Shown here: one piece after another, positions 38,780-49,160 of the stretch
Layout: the number at the start of each line of letters is the position of its first letter
Position numbering within the stretch: the first letter of the stretch is position 1
Source of the DNA: Nomia melanderi
Lineage: Eukaryota > Arthropoda > Insecta > Hymenoptera > Halictidae
NCBI RefSeq assembly: GCF_051020985.1
Contig: NC_134999.1
Span: 10,354,001 to 10,418,000, forward strand
Length of the DNA: 64,000 nt
Direction: 5' to 3'
Notes under the pieces: model-generated
Database searches by the model: none
Seen by the model: the letters and a program-made list of their open reading frames with translations, nothing else
Told to the model about the DNA's origin: nothing
Translations under genes and position numbers: made by a program

Positions 38780-38797
38780 GGGGGGGGGGGGGGGGGG
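38780..38797. repeat. Poly(G) run, 18 G
   Basis: Eighteen consecutive G residues on the + strand, followed by CAGCACTGG. Such a run can form G-quadruplex structures and is prone to length errors in assembly. Confidence 0.9.
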
Positions 38798-39925
38798 CAG
38801 CACTGGCTGTGGAGAGGGTTCAGGGGAGAACACGTCGGGGAAGTTTGCTCGTGGGCGTGGTGGGGGGCGAACTTTCCTCGTTGCCGCAGTAGAGTAGCGG
38901 CCTTCGACGCGATCTGATCTCGATCCGCGTCGTGTTCTCTCCTTTGCGTGTGTAAATCTGTGCGCGCGTGTGTGTGTGTGAGAACGTGTTACGGGCCATA
39001 GTTTCACCTCCCCCATTGGATGTACGCGTCTAGTCCCCCGAAAAATTGTCTCTTCTTCCGGGTCACGCCTGTCGGATAATACACACACCCTGCCGAGAGA
39101 GAGGATACTTTTTTACTCGTCCCTCCTCCCACCACACGCCCGCCCACCCTGTCGCGAGAGGATATCGTTTATCGACGAGAGTGTGCGTGCCCGCGGAGGC
39201 GACCAGTGTGAATCAGTGTACCCTACACACGGGAGCGAGAGAGCCGCCCTCCCATCTTTGGGATTCGCGACAGCGGCGTTTTCACTTCAGCCGATAACGC
39301 CTGGGTTCGCTCGGTTGTTGGTGGATTTACGATGCGGTGCGCCGATACGTCGACGACGGTCGCTTTAAGGACTCACCGCTAGAGATCTCCTCGCCCCAGC
39401 TGTAGGCGGAGAAACGTAGTGGTGTATTGTTTCGCTGACTAGTGGTGCCTCGCGCGTTAACGTGAATACAGGGTGTTGTTGGATGATAAAGATTACCCCG
39501 AAGAATATCTTGTTCCATCTCCATGTTCTGAAACGGTTGGCTACGATGCAACGTTTTTAACGCTTCGAATCGCTCGAATCGTTTCGTCGGGACACGCGCT
39601 GCGTCTCTTGATAAAAGAGAAATAAAGAGCGAAGAGGGAAAAAGGGGGCAGATCCAACTGAAACGAAAACGCAGAAAAGTAAACGGATCCCGCGACCATT
39701 GTTCCGTCGGTCGATCAACGTCTCTCTGTCGGCGAGGCTGGGGTGTTCGTGGCCGTTCGGCAAGCTTCGTAGCCGATCGTGTTCCCCGTGGCTGGTTCGT
39801 TCGTACGGTTCTCTCTCGCGCGACGAGTGATCTCATCGTGCGCACGCAGTGCGCGCCAGGGTGCTGCCGGTCTCTACACAGCGAAAAAAGAAAGGAAAAG
39901 GGGGAAGATAAAAGAGAAAAGGGGA

Positions 39926-39960
39926 TATAAAGTCCGTGGTGTTTTGTTTTTTCGGCAGTG
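39926..39960 (+). promoter_or_regulatory. Candidate core promoter: TATA box plus initiator
   Basis: TATAAAG begins at 39926, and CAGT occurs at 39956-39959 with its A at 39957, 31 bp downstream of the first T. That is the usual arthropod TATA-to-start spacing, and the arthropod initiator core is TCAGT. The base before CAGT is G instead of T. A start here would leave a 436-nt leader before the ATG at 40393. TATA-like strings are common in this window; this one stands out because of the spacing and its position upstream of the only exon. Confidence 0.35.
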
Positions 39961-40045
39961 ATCGTATCGGTGGCGTTTTCTACGCTCAAGGATATACCTA
40001 GGAACGAACGCCGGTTACGAGAGTGCTTATTTATTACCTACAAGA

Positions 40046-40077
40046 ATACATATATGTATATTTACATACATATGTAT
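40046..40077. repeat. Two adjacent perfect AT-rich palindromes
   Basis: A 14-bp perfect palindrome (ATACATATATGTAT) at 40046-40059 is followed by a 12-bp one (ATACATATGTAT) at 40066-40077, inside otherwise GC-rich leader DNA. The interval encodes a tiny upstream frame with two ATGs. Confidence 0.7.
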
Positions 40078-40080
40078 TAA
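40054..40080 (+). other. Short upstream open reading frame (8 codons)
   Basis: ATG at 40054 runs eight codons, including a second in-frame ATG, to TAA at 40078-40080. It matters only if transcription starts upstream, for example at 39957. It would then lie in the 5' leader of the Q/H-rich gene. Confidence 0.3.
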
Positions 40081-40257
40081 TTATATATTACGTATATATC
40101 GTGCGTGATTGTTGTTGAGTAGTGGTGGTTGGTATATTCGTTTTGGGTGGTGTTGGTGAGCGGCTTGGTGTCCGCCCATCGGACGTAGAAAATCCGCCAG
40201 TGTGACGCTTTCCCACGAGCGTGCCAATAGGGAATAAGATCAACGCAATCGGGGTGA

Positions 40258-40392
40258 TATCTCGCGTTCTCTCGCGACGGTCCTAGGGCTGCGTCTTGGG
40301 AGGATGAGCCGCACCATAACTCAGCGTGCGGCTCCAGCGATGAAGAGAACGAGTGTGGTGATCGAGAACGCAGCGAGGACGACGGTAGAAGC
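40258..40392 (+). other. In-frame upstream extension of the coding exon, with candidate 3' splice site
   Basis: The frame used by the ATG at 40393 is open upstream to a TGA at 40255-40257. The translation just before that ATG is acidic and Ser-rich (for example SSDEENECGDRERSEDDGRS), which looks like protein. A pyrimidine-containing tract ending CCTAG has its AG at 40285-40286 and could be a 3' splice site, making an exon that starts at 40287 in phase 2. The alternative is that this is 5' UTR and translation starts at 40393. An open run of 45 codons in GC-rich DNA is not rare, so composition is the main argument for coding. Confidence 0.4.
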
Positions 40393-40408
40393 ATGCCACC
40401 GGTGCTAG
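40304..40408 (+). other. Overlapping upstream ORF (34 codons)
   Basis: An ATG at 40304 in a different frame, with A at -3, opens 34 codons and stops at 40406-40408, just past the main ATG at 40393. If the region is a 5' UTR, ribosomes starting here would bypass the main start, so this frame could repress translation. If the exon is instead coding from 40287, this ATG is an internal out-of-frame ATG of no consequence. Confidence 0.3.
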
Positions 40409-40820
40409 GAGGCGCGGCAATGGCGGTCCTTCCGGTAAGCCCGCAGACGGCCACGCAGGGTAACCCGCACCACCATCATAATCATCACGTACACCAGGGA
40501 CAAACGCAAGTACTACTAGCGGCTGCCGGCCCAGCGACCCAGGCCCAGCCGCAGCTGCTCTATCAGCCGTATAATTTGATGCCGGCGGGCAGCTCGCCCT
40601 CCCACCAAACGGCCACGGCCTTTCAGCATCATCCTCATCATCCTCATCATCAACAACAACAACAACAACAACAGCAACAACAACAGCAGCAGCAGCAGCA
40701 AGCGCAGCAACAAGTCCAGCCGCAGCATCATCATCATCATCATCAGCAAGTGCCACCCGGCCAGCAGGTTGGCAACTTCCTGCCCGGAGACGTTGCTAAC
40801 GCCGCCAACACGCTCGCCCT
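40393..40820 (+). CDS. Partial coding exon of an unidentified glutamine/histidine-rich protein
   Basis: This exon encodes about 142 residues and is cut by a GTAAGT donor at 40821. The start chosen is the first in-frame ATG, with A at -3. In order: an Ala/Pro/Val/Leu-rich head (residues 1-25); a His cluster (26-34); an A/Q/L/P segment with a QLLYQPYNLMP stretch (about 54-64); His-Pro-His-His repeats (79-86); a 17-Gln run coded by mixed CAA and CAG (87-103); a six-His run (112-117); and a less repetitive tail, VGNFLPGDVANAANTLA. Splicing would split the next codon after its second base (phase 2). No folded domain, signal peptide or membrane segment is visible. Such low-complexity N-termini are typical of insect transcription factors and RNA-binding regulators, which suggests a nuclear or RNA-related role by analogy only. 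I cannot name the gene. The frame reads into a TAA two bases inside the intron, so an unspliced transcript would end here. Confidence 0.75.
40651..40701 (+). repeat. CAA/CAG trinucleotide repeat (17-Gln run)
   Basis: Seventeen Gln codons within the coding exon: mainly CAA in the first half with an interrupting CAG, then CAG-rich toward the end. Mixed codons suggest the protein tract is maintained, or at least buffered against slippage, compared with a pure repeat. Confidence 0.9.
40726..40743 (+). repeat. (CAT)6 repeat encoding six His
   Basis: Six tandem CAT codons inside the exon, flanked by CAG codons. Related CAT/CCT codons occur upstream at 40627-40650. Confidence 0.9.
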
Positions 40821-40826
40821 GTAAGT
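40821..40826 (+). other. 5' splice donor (GTAAGT)
   Basis: The exon ends CGCCCT and is followed by GTAAGT, a perfect intron-side match to the consensus donor. Protein-like composition stops here: downstream frames are short and shift. The intron would interrupt the codon after its second base. A weaker donor-like GGTAAGC lies inside the exon at 40432-40438 and is unlikely to be the main site, because the Q/H-rich coding continues past it. Confidence 0.75.
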
Positions 40827-43800
40827 GACCTCGACTACTGCGATAAGGGGGGTTGGGTCGAATCTCGACTCGAGTACGCAGGCGATTAGGCTGTATATCT
40901 GTGTTAGGGGATAAGTAGGGCGAACCTCTGCCGCAGAAGCTGAACGGATTAGGGAAAAAGAAGAAAATGGCCGCGAGGAACTTTTCTCTGTGAGGTGCTT
41001 GTCATCTTGGGTTACACGTCCAGTCAATGGGACTTTACCTGACCTTTGCCAGAATAGCGGCAACCGTGTGACGTGGCTGTTGTGTAGCATTTCGGCGTAA
41101 TATCCCCGGCGCTGACGAGGAAAGTTTTACGCCTTCTGATTTGACCTTGATTCGCTGAGTTGCCGGGGCTTGAGCCACGATCGACTTTTTTTGTGAAGTT
41201 CGATCGTCGTGGTTGGGGACCTCGGAGGAATTGATGATAGGGACGCAGGTCTGTGAGAGGATGGCTAGAGAATATTAATTACAGTCTGGTACACAAGTGT
41301 CTCGTCTGGCGAGATGAAGTGACTGCTGCGAATGAAATTTTAATGGCGTCACTCGCTTCGCAATATTTCACAGCTGAATGGAGATAATACTATCGCGATC
41401 AGGAAACACGTTCACGACAAATTTCTAGTCGACCCAAAACTGGTTCTACATGTACAGAGCGCCTCCTGAATAGAACACTACTCTAAACAAAACAATATTT
41501 TCCACGGAACCAGTGTAAACAACGATTTTAAATATTCTTCCAGATTTCGTTTATGTGTCTAACCTATACTCGCCAATTCTACTCACAATTCTCCGAACAT
41601 TTAAAATTTTCTTTCAAAACTTAACACGAAAAAACTTTCTTTTCTATTTTTAATTTATTTTCTTGCAAAAAATCACTTTTATTTCTCAAGAATACTCTTC
41701 GCTAGAAGTGCATGGTACACAGTGTTCAAGCAACTGTAATAACGACGGAGGAGTCTAGAAAGCGCGTGAAAATCCCGGACGAACCGCGGCTAGGGTGTGA
41801 TGACCGATGCAGGTGCGCCAGGCGTTCGTTCAGGTTGACTGAATCCTCCGCCGATAGGCCGTGGAAACTCGCCGAGGCCTCTCGAGGAACGAGCGACCCG
41901 AAGCTCGCCGAGCGGAGTCGAAACAGGGAATTTCTGTTTCTTCCTACGAGCGTATCGGCTCTCGGGAGAGAGAGAGGTAATGGGAAGCTTTGTATTCGGA
42001 CGAAGTTTCGCGTGAATTACGGCCCGCTTCTATTTCGCTCGGCAGTTTTATGCAGGCCCCGAGCGCGCGGCAGCGCGTCAGTGGTACGCCACGCTGAATA
42101 TAAATCGTTCCGTCGCTCTTTATGGGAGCACCGTTATATCTTTCGGATCCGCGTGCCCGGCGAGTCTCCTTCGAGCGCGGTTTCGTCGGGAAAAGTGACA
42201 CGGAAACTTTTCAACCGAAACGGTTTAGAGAGCCGACGTTGAAACTTGAACGCCGCGCAGCGGCTACGAGGTACAACGATCCGACAACCGGGGGCACGTA
42301 ATGATAATAAACGTCTTTATTCTATCAATGAAATAGTTATACGCGTATAAGGCGAGCGTGTATAGACTTAGGCCACTGTCTGGCGTGACCTAAATAGTTG
42401 GAAGGGAACATAGTAATGACGTAAGGGGTGTAGAGCATACTGGATTGATATTTCAGTATATAATGAATTTAATTGACAATTGAGGAAGGTATAGGAACTA
42501 TCGATGCGTTAGTTTTACGAACTTTTACTTCGACGATTTCCAAGTCTATGGAAAATTATATTGTTGCAGTATTTAATAGAGGAATTCGAACTCCGTACAA
42601 CTTCTCCAACCGAAAACCCTTGGAGATATGTCGTCTCAAGTGTTCAAATTTTGAAACACTTTTCGCAACGCGAAATGTAACATTTACATACGACCGAGAG
42701 CCATTTCATCGCCAGAACGGTACAATATGTTCGCTTGAAGCATTTTCTAAACAAACACTCGGCTCGTTTCGAAATGTTTATGACATGCTCCAAACTTTTG
42801 AACGGCGTCGTACGTTTCGCAACGCGGCACGCAGCCACGTACGAGGGGTTAAACGAGTTTCATCGTCGCGATCGCGTTCCCCCTATCGCCTTTCTCTCAA
42901 TTCTGCAAACCCGATACCCGGCGATGATCGAACAATGGCTCATCGGCGCTGCCCACGCCGTCGCATTCTGGCCGACCCGCTCGGCTCTTAACTTCTCAGA
43001 AGTATGCGGACCGGGACGAAGCCAGACGCGCGTTTGGACGGATCGGAACGTAATTGGCGCGTTCCTGGAATCGTCGTTCCTAATCGCGGGCCGGAACGAA
43101 GCCTCCGGAGGCCGGTCACGTTCAGCGGAAACCGAGATTCGTGGCTTTACGGTCCTCGTAAATGGGGTAAAATTAGAGTCGGTGCTTGTATCAGGAATAT
43201 GGGAGGCGGATGCAAACGCGAGTCGGCTTCTCGCGGACGATCGAACGACCGAAATAACCGGCGACTCCGCCGCGCATAAATTCGAAAGTGCCGCAGGAAA
43301 ACGGTGCCTTTGTTCGTGCACGGCGCCGGTTTAAACTTTCCCCGCGGACCCCGGAGAGCAGCATTCTGAAAAGCGTTCCTCTTCAGTCAAGGTCGACGTT
43401 TCCGTTTTACCACGAACCTTGGTTTTGTCTTTGTAAGTCGAAGGGAAAGAATTAAGAGATTGATAGCGCTGATGGCCCAAGAGGATTTGTTCTCTTCTAT
43501 GAGATAATTGGTAGAGAATGGAAATTAATATTTTCTTTCGCAATCGAAATTATTTTATTCTTGAGGATTTATTGTAATGCACTTCCACTTTCACTGAAAC
43601 TCCTCTTTTCAATCTATTTATTATGTACGTTAGTCTCAAACGATATTGCAAAAGATCGAGCGGATAATTTTGCTTTGTCAAAGATTCCTATCACGATTTG
43701 TGTACGAATTCGCTAAGCCCGCAATAATTTAAGAATTCCGAAGATGTTACACATTCCGAGCAACTTAAAAATTATTAATCGTTTCAACGCATTCTTCCAC

Positions 43801-45540
43801 GTCCCGATGAAACCATATCAGGAGAGTCATTTAAAATGTAAATGCTACGGTACGGGAGAAAGAAACATAACGGAAACCGGAGAGATAGAAATTCCGGAAA
43901 ATGGTGTTCGTCGTTAAATATTCACTTTTGCCGTCGATCACGATCGGCCAGCTGTTCCGGTTCCACGCGTCGTCCCCCTCCCCTTCACGGCTGACGGGAA
44001 TAACGGTTCGCCGGGGCCGAAACACTTGTCGTCGATTGAATCTTGGATTCCCAAGCGAAATAATTCGCAAACGGAACGGCAGTCACGACGATCGCGTTTC
44101 GATCGGAGTGGCAGGGGCCTGACGTGCTCGCAAACTGGTTTCACTCGCAATGTCGACGATGTTGCGTAATGTCCGGCACAACGCGAGCCTGATTTGTAAT
44201 CCGTGCTATGCGACGCGCGTCATTGCGTGTAATTAATTGGAATCCGTTTCGTCGCGTCTCGCCGTGATGCACGATCCCGATCGCGATTTAACGACCGCTC
44301 AAAAGGAAACCGGCGGGGCCTTCCTTGCTCTAAACCTTGCTCTGATCCTCGAAGGATGAAGAATCAGTTATCTTCTTCGGGATAACTTGGCGCGTTTCTA
44401 TAGGGACCTTGTGGTGTCGACATAAAATCGTCAGTTGATAGGAGAGATTTATTATTTTAAAAGGAAAATGTACTGTTTTGTCTCTCGAGACTAGAGGTGA
44501 ACTCATGTTTCCCAGATAATGAATGGTAACATTTCCGCGGCTACTGTGGTATTAAATGTTTCATCTTAAGTTATTAGATCGGAGGATTTCACTTCAATGA
44601 GCGAGAAAGTTTTGCGCTCTTCCTTTTTTCTTTCTTTTTTTTTCCACACCTTCGAACTTCTGCAAAGTGGGAAACCTGGTATTCATTTATCGAGTTAAAT
44701 ATCCCCCATTTCTTATGGTATTTAATACCTCCGTAAAGAAAGATCAAGTCGCGTCAGCCTCGACAAGCCCTTCCCGACATCGATCGAGCTTTATTCACGA
44801 GCAGAATAGATAACCAGCGCGCCCACGTAGCTCGGTCCAGCATTCAGCCTCCTGAAAGGTACATTTCCATGAATTTACGGGTCGTATTTATCTGAGCGTG
44901 GCATAATAGAAAACCCGATCGGTCGTACGATCGCCGGAAAGTTTCCGATCGAGCAAGCCGCGACAACGTCGACTGCCAATGGGTCTCTCTCCCCCCTCTC
45001 TCTCCCTCTCTCTCGATCCTCCCCCCACTCTCGATCCTCTACCGTAAAGAATCCCGTGGACGGTAATCGATCGGAACGGGGCTCTTTCGATCGACCCAAC
45101 CCTCAACCGGAACACCGGAGAGAAAACGTTTGACGGTCGAGTAGACGAGTGAAAACCGGGACTGGTTCAGCCGGGCACGTTTAATTAACCGTCCGCCTTT
45201 CGTTTTCGAGCCGTCGAGTTATTAAGTCGACGGGGCCCGCGTCGGATCGCCGGTCCGTTCTTTTTCGACGTCGCGAAACACCAACTCACCCGGAACATTC
45301 GAAAATAGCGAAATTAACGGTTGCTGTCTGCTTCATTAGCCGAATGACGATCAAAGATTGAACTTTATTCTTTAGCAGCTATTCTAGCTATGAACTACTA
45401 TTCTCTTCAGAGTTTGCCATGAATTATTGTTTTTAGTGGATATTATTCTCACTGTACCCTATTCTTAGCGGTTATTGTTCATGTCTTAATAAAAGACGAA
45501 TGATAAAAAGAAATTTTTTGTTCACCGCAAGATTCCTCGA
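40827..45540 (+). other. Presumed intron sequence downstream of the coding exon
   Basis: No exon with paired splice sites and protein-like content was recognised. The sequence is AT-rich at 41380-41700, GC-rich at 41740-42290, AT-rich at 42300-42680, GC-rich at 42820-43340, then alternating. CT-rich sequence lies at 44985-45043. A partial inverted repeat around 41175-41220 (CCACGA...TCGTGG arms) is imperfect. Overlapping frames at 42473-42991 and 42735-43334 (+) and 42860-43321 (-) are stop-poor artefacts. Confidence 0.5.
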
Positions 45541-45551
45541 AAGATTATTTA

Positions 45552-45865
45552 TTAACCCTTTCAGTGTCAGCGGGCCGATCTATCGGCCCGCGGTACTTGT
45601 GCAAAAACTGCCACGGGCCGATGCGTTGTGGCGGGCTTATGTGCTGAGGGACTTTTTCTCAGCCTCGTTTGAAGGGGCGTCACTATACATATTTTATAAC
45701 TGAAAATTTTGCTGCACAAGTTTTAGAAGAATAAATAGTAAAATTTTCCTCCGGGAAATCGGAATTTTGTTCCTTATAAAGCTATTCATATAAGCGTGCA
45801 TATCAAATCGGCCCGTGGCATTCTTCGCATGTACTCCGTAAAATGCCTAGCACTAAAAGGGTTAA
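45552..45865. mobile_element. piggyBac-like MITE, 306 bp, in TTAA target sites
   Basis: Intact TTAA flanks lie at 45552-45555 and 45862-45865. The element body 45556-45861 starts CCCTTTCAGTG and ends CACTAAAAGGG, an inverted pair with one mismatch. TTAA target duplication plus CCC...GGG ends is the hallmark of the piggyBac superfamily. There is no transposase, so it is non-autonomous. Inside is a CGGGCCGAT/ATCGGCCCG hairpin near the left end (45571-45590). A perfect 14-bp inverted repeat, TGCCACGGGCCGAT (45609-45622), pairs with 45807-45820 near the right end. The short frame across it is fortuitous. Confidence 0.8.
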
Positions 45866-47107
45866 TAACAAGAAACCACTGCTCCGTTTCGATTTGAAAG
45901 AAACCCATAACATCCATATTTATTAAATTCAATTCGAAATCCTCTCCACATGTTTTCGGTATTATAGAGCAAGGGGGCTAATTGTAAATCATCTTTTTAT
46001 TTTTCACATATTTCCCGCTATTCTTTCAGTTTGTGCTTCTAACGGGTCCGCTCTGAATAACGAATCATTAATCCTGGTAAAAATGATGGGACCTAAAATT
46101 AAAAAGCTCACCGAGGAGAGACGTTCCCTGGTTTTTTGTGCGACGATACGACGGTATTCCGTTACAGAGTTGGCGACGGCTAATTGGAAACTCCGGTTCG
46201 CGTGTACCTGCGAGATGTATTCGATAGGCGACCGGTTGGCAGCGAGATCTTCAAAGGATGGCAGTGTTCGCTAATGATGAGCTTGATACCAGTGTTTCTC
46301 ATCAGTTTTGAACAATTCTGTGCTCGCGTACTTGTTTGGAATGTTCGATAGCTGTCAAACATTTGTGTACTTGGTGTTATAACTTGACACGAGCAACTTC
46401 GAAACGAGTATTAAGCGATATCGGTATTACATCAGGCAAAATATGAATGTATTAGTTACTATTATCGATGCCAATTCCATTCAAAACTTACAGTTCGAGA
46501 CTGTTGAATGTATAATATTGGAGTATCGATACCTTTGTTGCCTATGCATTCGTACGTATTTTTGATACTGTGATATTTAGCTAAGTATAAATATGACTCG
46601 AGCAGTATCATTTTCCATTGCTAGCGTTCACCTACTGGGCTGCTCGTTAAAAGATCGTTGGCTCCGTAATGTGGGATAGTGGAAGCGTACGGTACATGCG
46701 GATTTAAATGGATGAATTATTTCGCAGAAGACGACCTTGGAAGCCCCGGGAAAGTGCAAACCCGACTGCAGCGCCATCGCTGCATCGTGTCGAACCGGAT
46801 TTATGGGAACGACGGCAATTAGAAAGTTTTTGATCAAATATTCGTTCAGAAGGAGGAAACTACCAATTCCACGGGGCAAATTGAATCGGTCGTTCCCCGA
46901 TAAATGTCGGGGCTCGTAGAGTTTCTTGAGACTCACGGATTATGCATATAAGGAAAATTTGCATCCACCCAGAATATAAGGGTACTTACATTCGAATTCA
47001 ATCCTCGTGCGGGCTTGTCGCAAAAAAATTCCAATTAACTCGGAATATTCACGAGGAATCCTGGCATTTCTTTTTTTCATAGAAAGAAGTTTCACGCATA
47101 GAACTTC
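45866..47107. other. Non-coding, AT-rich with a GC-richer patch
   Basis: Mostly AT-rich, with a moderately GC-rich segment at about 46640-46920. Short frames on both strands show no domain. It is probably intronic or intergenic. Nothing else is visible. Confidence 0.5.
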
Positions 47108-47224
47108 TACAGGATGTCCCATTTTAAGCAATGAATACTTCCATCTCCGAAACTATTATTTCATAGAATGTTTCATACGAAATTTCATGCTTAAAATTAT
47201 TCATTGAAAATGGTACACAGTGTA
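47108..47224. mobile_element. Short MITE with TA at its termini, ~117 bp
   Basis: The left end, TACAGGATGTCCCATTTT, starts at 47108. The reverse complement of the right end, TACACTGTGTACCATTTT, starts at 47224. The inverted similarity continues inward through a shared CAATGAATA segment with small gaps, giving arms of about 31 bp. TA at both boundaries suggests the mariner/Tc1 type of insertion. It has no coding capacity. The family name is an inference from the TA boundary and the CAGGRTGTCCC-like end. Confidence 0.6.
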
Positions 47225-49160
47225 TATGATACTAGAAAACAATCGTAATTGGTTAGATCGTGGAAGCTTTTAAAGCTTGAAAACAGGGGTTCTCAGCGGT
47301 TAAAATGAACAGAAATCGTTCGGTTTTTCATCTCTATAGGAAATCTGTTTTTGAGGCTTTCAATTTTCGCAAGAACATTTCGTCCCTTCGGGGTAGGGGA
47401 CGACCAGAAAATCTGTTGGCGCTATAATGTGCTCTGGGAAAACGTAACAATGCGGTTAATCGGGCGCCTTGCTCCTCGGCATGGTCGGAAGGGCGCGGGA
47501 GGAGCCCGGTACAACGCAGGACAGAGCGGGCTCGTGTGGAGGGGAGAAAAATTTCGAGACGCCAGGCATTGCTCCTTTTGTGAGAGCCCGGGGCTCCGCT
47601 CTGACTGGCTGGCTGGCTGGCTGGCCTCAGGTAGAAGAGAGAAATCACGAAAGTCTGCTGCCGCGTTCTATGGAAATACACAAAGGCGCGACTGGTCCTT
47701 TTGTTATCCCGAGGGTTTCTACCTGCCCTTCTCGACCACGGCTCGCGCGGAACAATGTAACGCTCCGCGGAAAGAAAGGAGGTCCGTGAAGAGGGAACGG
47801 ATCAGAGAGATGTTCCCCGCGACGCACACACGTATACGCTTCGAGGTCATCCGAGGTCGAGCATAAAAACCCACCGAAACGTCTGATACACGATTGTGCG
47901 CCGCGTGCTTTATGTATCGAATAGAATTCAGGAGGCTGGCTCTTCGATACGTTTTACTCTCGCGGCCGGGCTTTCGGGTTTCAACTGCTTTTCCTGAACG
48001 CATTGGTGAAATAATTGCGGTTGGTCCTTGAGTCTTATCGGTTGCTTAGAAGATTCCTTTTGTTCGACTTACTTATTTGGAAAAGTGGATAATACGGGGA
48101 CTAATTGGCTCTGTTTTGGTTTCTGTGCTGCTCTATTTTTCGAGGACTGCTAAAAAAATATACCTTCCTTTTAGAATTTACAAAAAGTTCTATTCCTTTC
48201 GTAACGAAAGCTATATATTATTGTGTATATAAACTATGTTATTATTCGCTACGTGATCTGTAATAAAAACATACAATTTACCATCGATTATGAGATTTTT
48301 CGATTGCTTCAGTAGGTAATACACCACTGGCATCGCAGAAAGTGTTACAAGAGCAAACGGAGCGTTGGATCGCGAAGCGTCGATCTCTGTTTCGTTACGT
48401 CTCCGCTCGATCATTTCTTTCAGCTACGCATCCGCTGGATCGTTGCGGTCTTCAATTTTCTTTCTCGATTCTCGGCGAGGTTGTTCCGTCTCGCCCCGCG
48501 CAGCGCTGAATCACAACCGCAAATATCCTTCTCGGGTAACTAGTCGCGCGCTCCCCGAACGAGAGAGGATCCCGCGGTGTACCCGTGCGAACGAACGCTC
48601 GAGAGTCGTTTCAGAGCGTTGCTGAGAGGCCTCGACGAGTTCTTGTATACTTTTACAATCGCGCTCTACTCCGCTGAGGCCACGATCTAGGTCAACCGAG
48701 ATGAGGTCGGTCGGTTCTCTCGTTTTATTGTCCCCGTCTTACGTCGTCCGGCGATTCTAATTTCGTAGCCTCGGTTAATGATCTCCCGACGGCCATTTTG
48801 AACCTGCTTACCAGATTGCTTGATTGCCTATCGTCTCGTTGGAAACACAGATCTGCGTTGGGTTGATAAGACACATTTAATCGCGTCTTCGCCTTATTTT
48901 TGTTCAAACTTTATTCTCTTTAATAAATCTCCCTTTCTGCGATTCATTATTGCGAAGAAACTATTCTAGAGTTTATGTTTCCAATTTAATGAATACATTT
49001 GTATCTCATGGTAGTCCCTTAGTTGTTATCTCGTGCGTATCTTATCAATGTTCCTTCTTTGCGAGTACAATATCTACCACACTTATTTGCTAATTATAAG
49101 GAGTGAAAAGAAAGGAAATACAATCTCGTTTGTATATGTGTCTGTACTCCGATGTACAGA
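47225..49160. other. Non-coding, mixed composition
   Basis: GC-rich at 47380-47860 with a (TGGC)n run at about 47605-47622, then AT-rich at 48080-48300, GC-rich at 48360-48720 and AT-rich after 48880. The overlapping frames at 47351-47866 and 47469-47789 have no domain. No RNA gene was recognised. Confidence 0.5.

Larger units (their letters stand above)
38340..40286 (+). promoter_or_regulatory. CpG-rich promoter / 5' leader region of the Q/H-rich gene
   Basis: Nearly 2 kb of CpG-rich DNA immediately upstream of the coding exon. It has GTGTG-type runs (38960-38984), a CGCT tetranucleotide run (38501-38519) and an 18-G homopolymer (38780-38797). It becomes AT-rich only at about 40020-40105. 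Long overlapping minus-strand frames such as 39327-39989 are stop-poor shadows without domains. Position and composition suggest a promoter and 5' UTR of the downstream gene. The likeliest core promoter is near 39926-39957. That this block drives the exon is inference. Confidence 0.5.

Noticed and set aside
39327..39989. 220-codon minus-strand open frame
   Set aside because: It lies antisense to the presumed leader, is Arg/Thr/Ser-rich, has no domain, and is explained by GC-rich stop-poor sequence.
40283..40756. 157-codon minus-strand frame with Asp, Val and Ala runs
   Set aside because: It is the antisense shadow of the CAT/CAA/CAG repeats in the + strand coding exon.
42473..43334. Overlapping frames of 172 and 199 codons (+) and 153 codons (-)
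   Set aside because: All three overlap in the same GC-rich segment, share no domain and lack matching splice sites.
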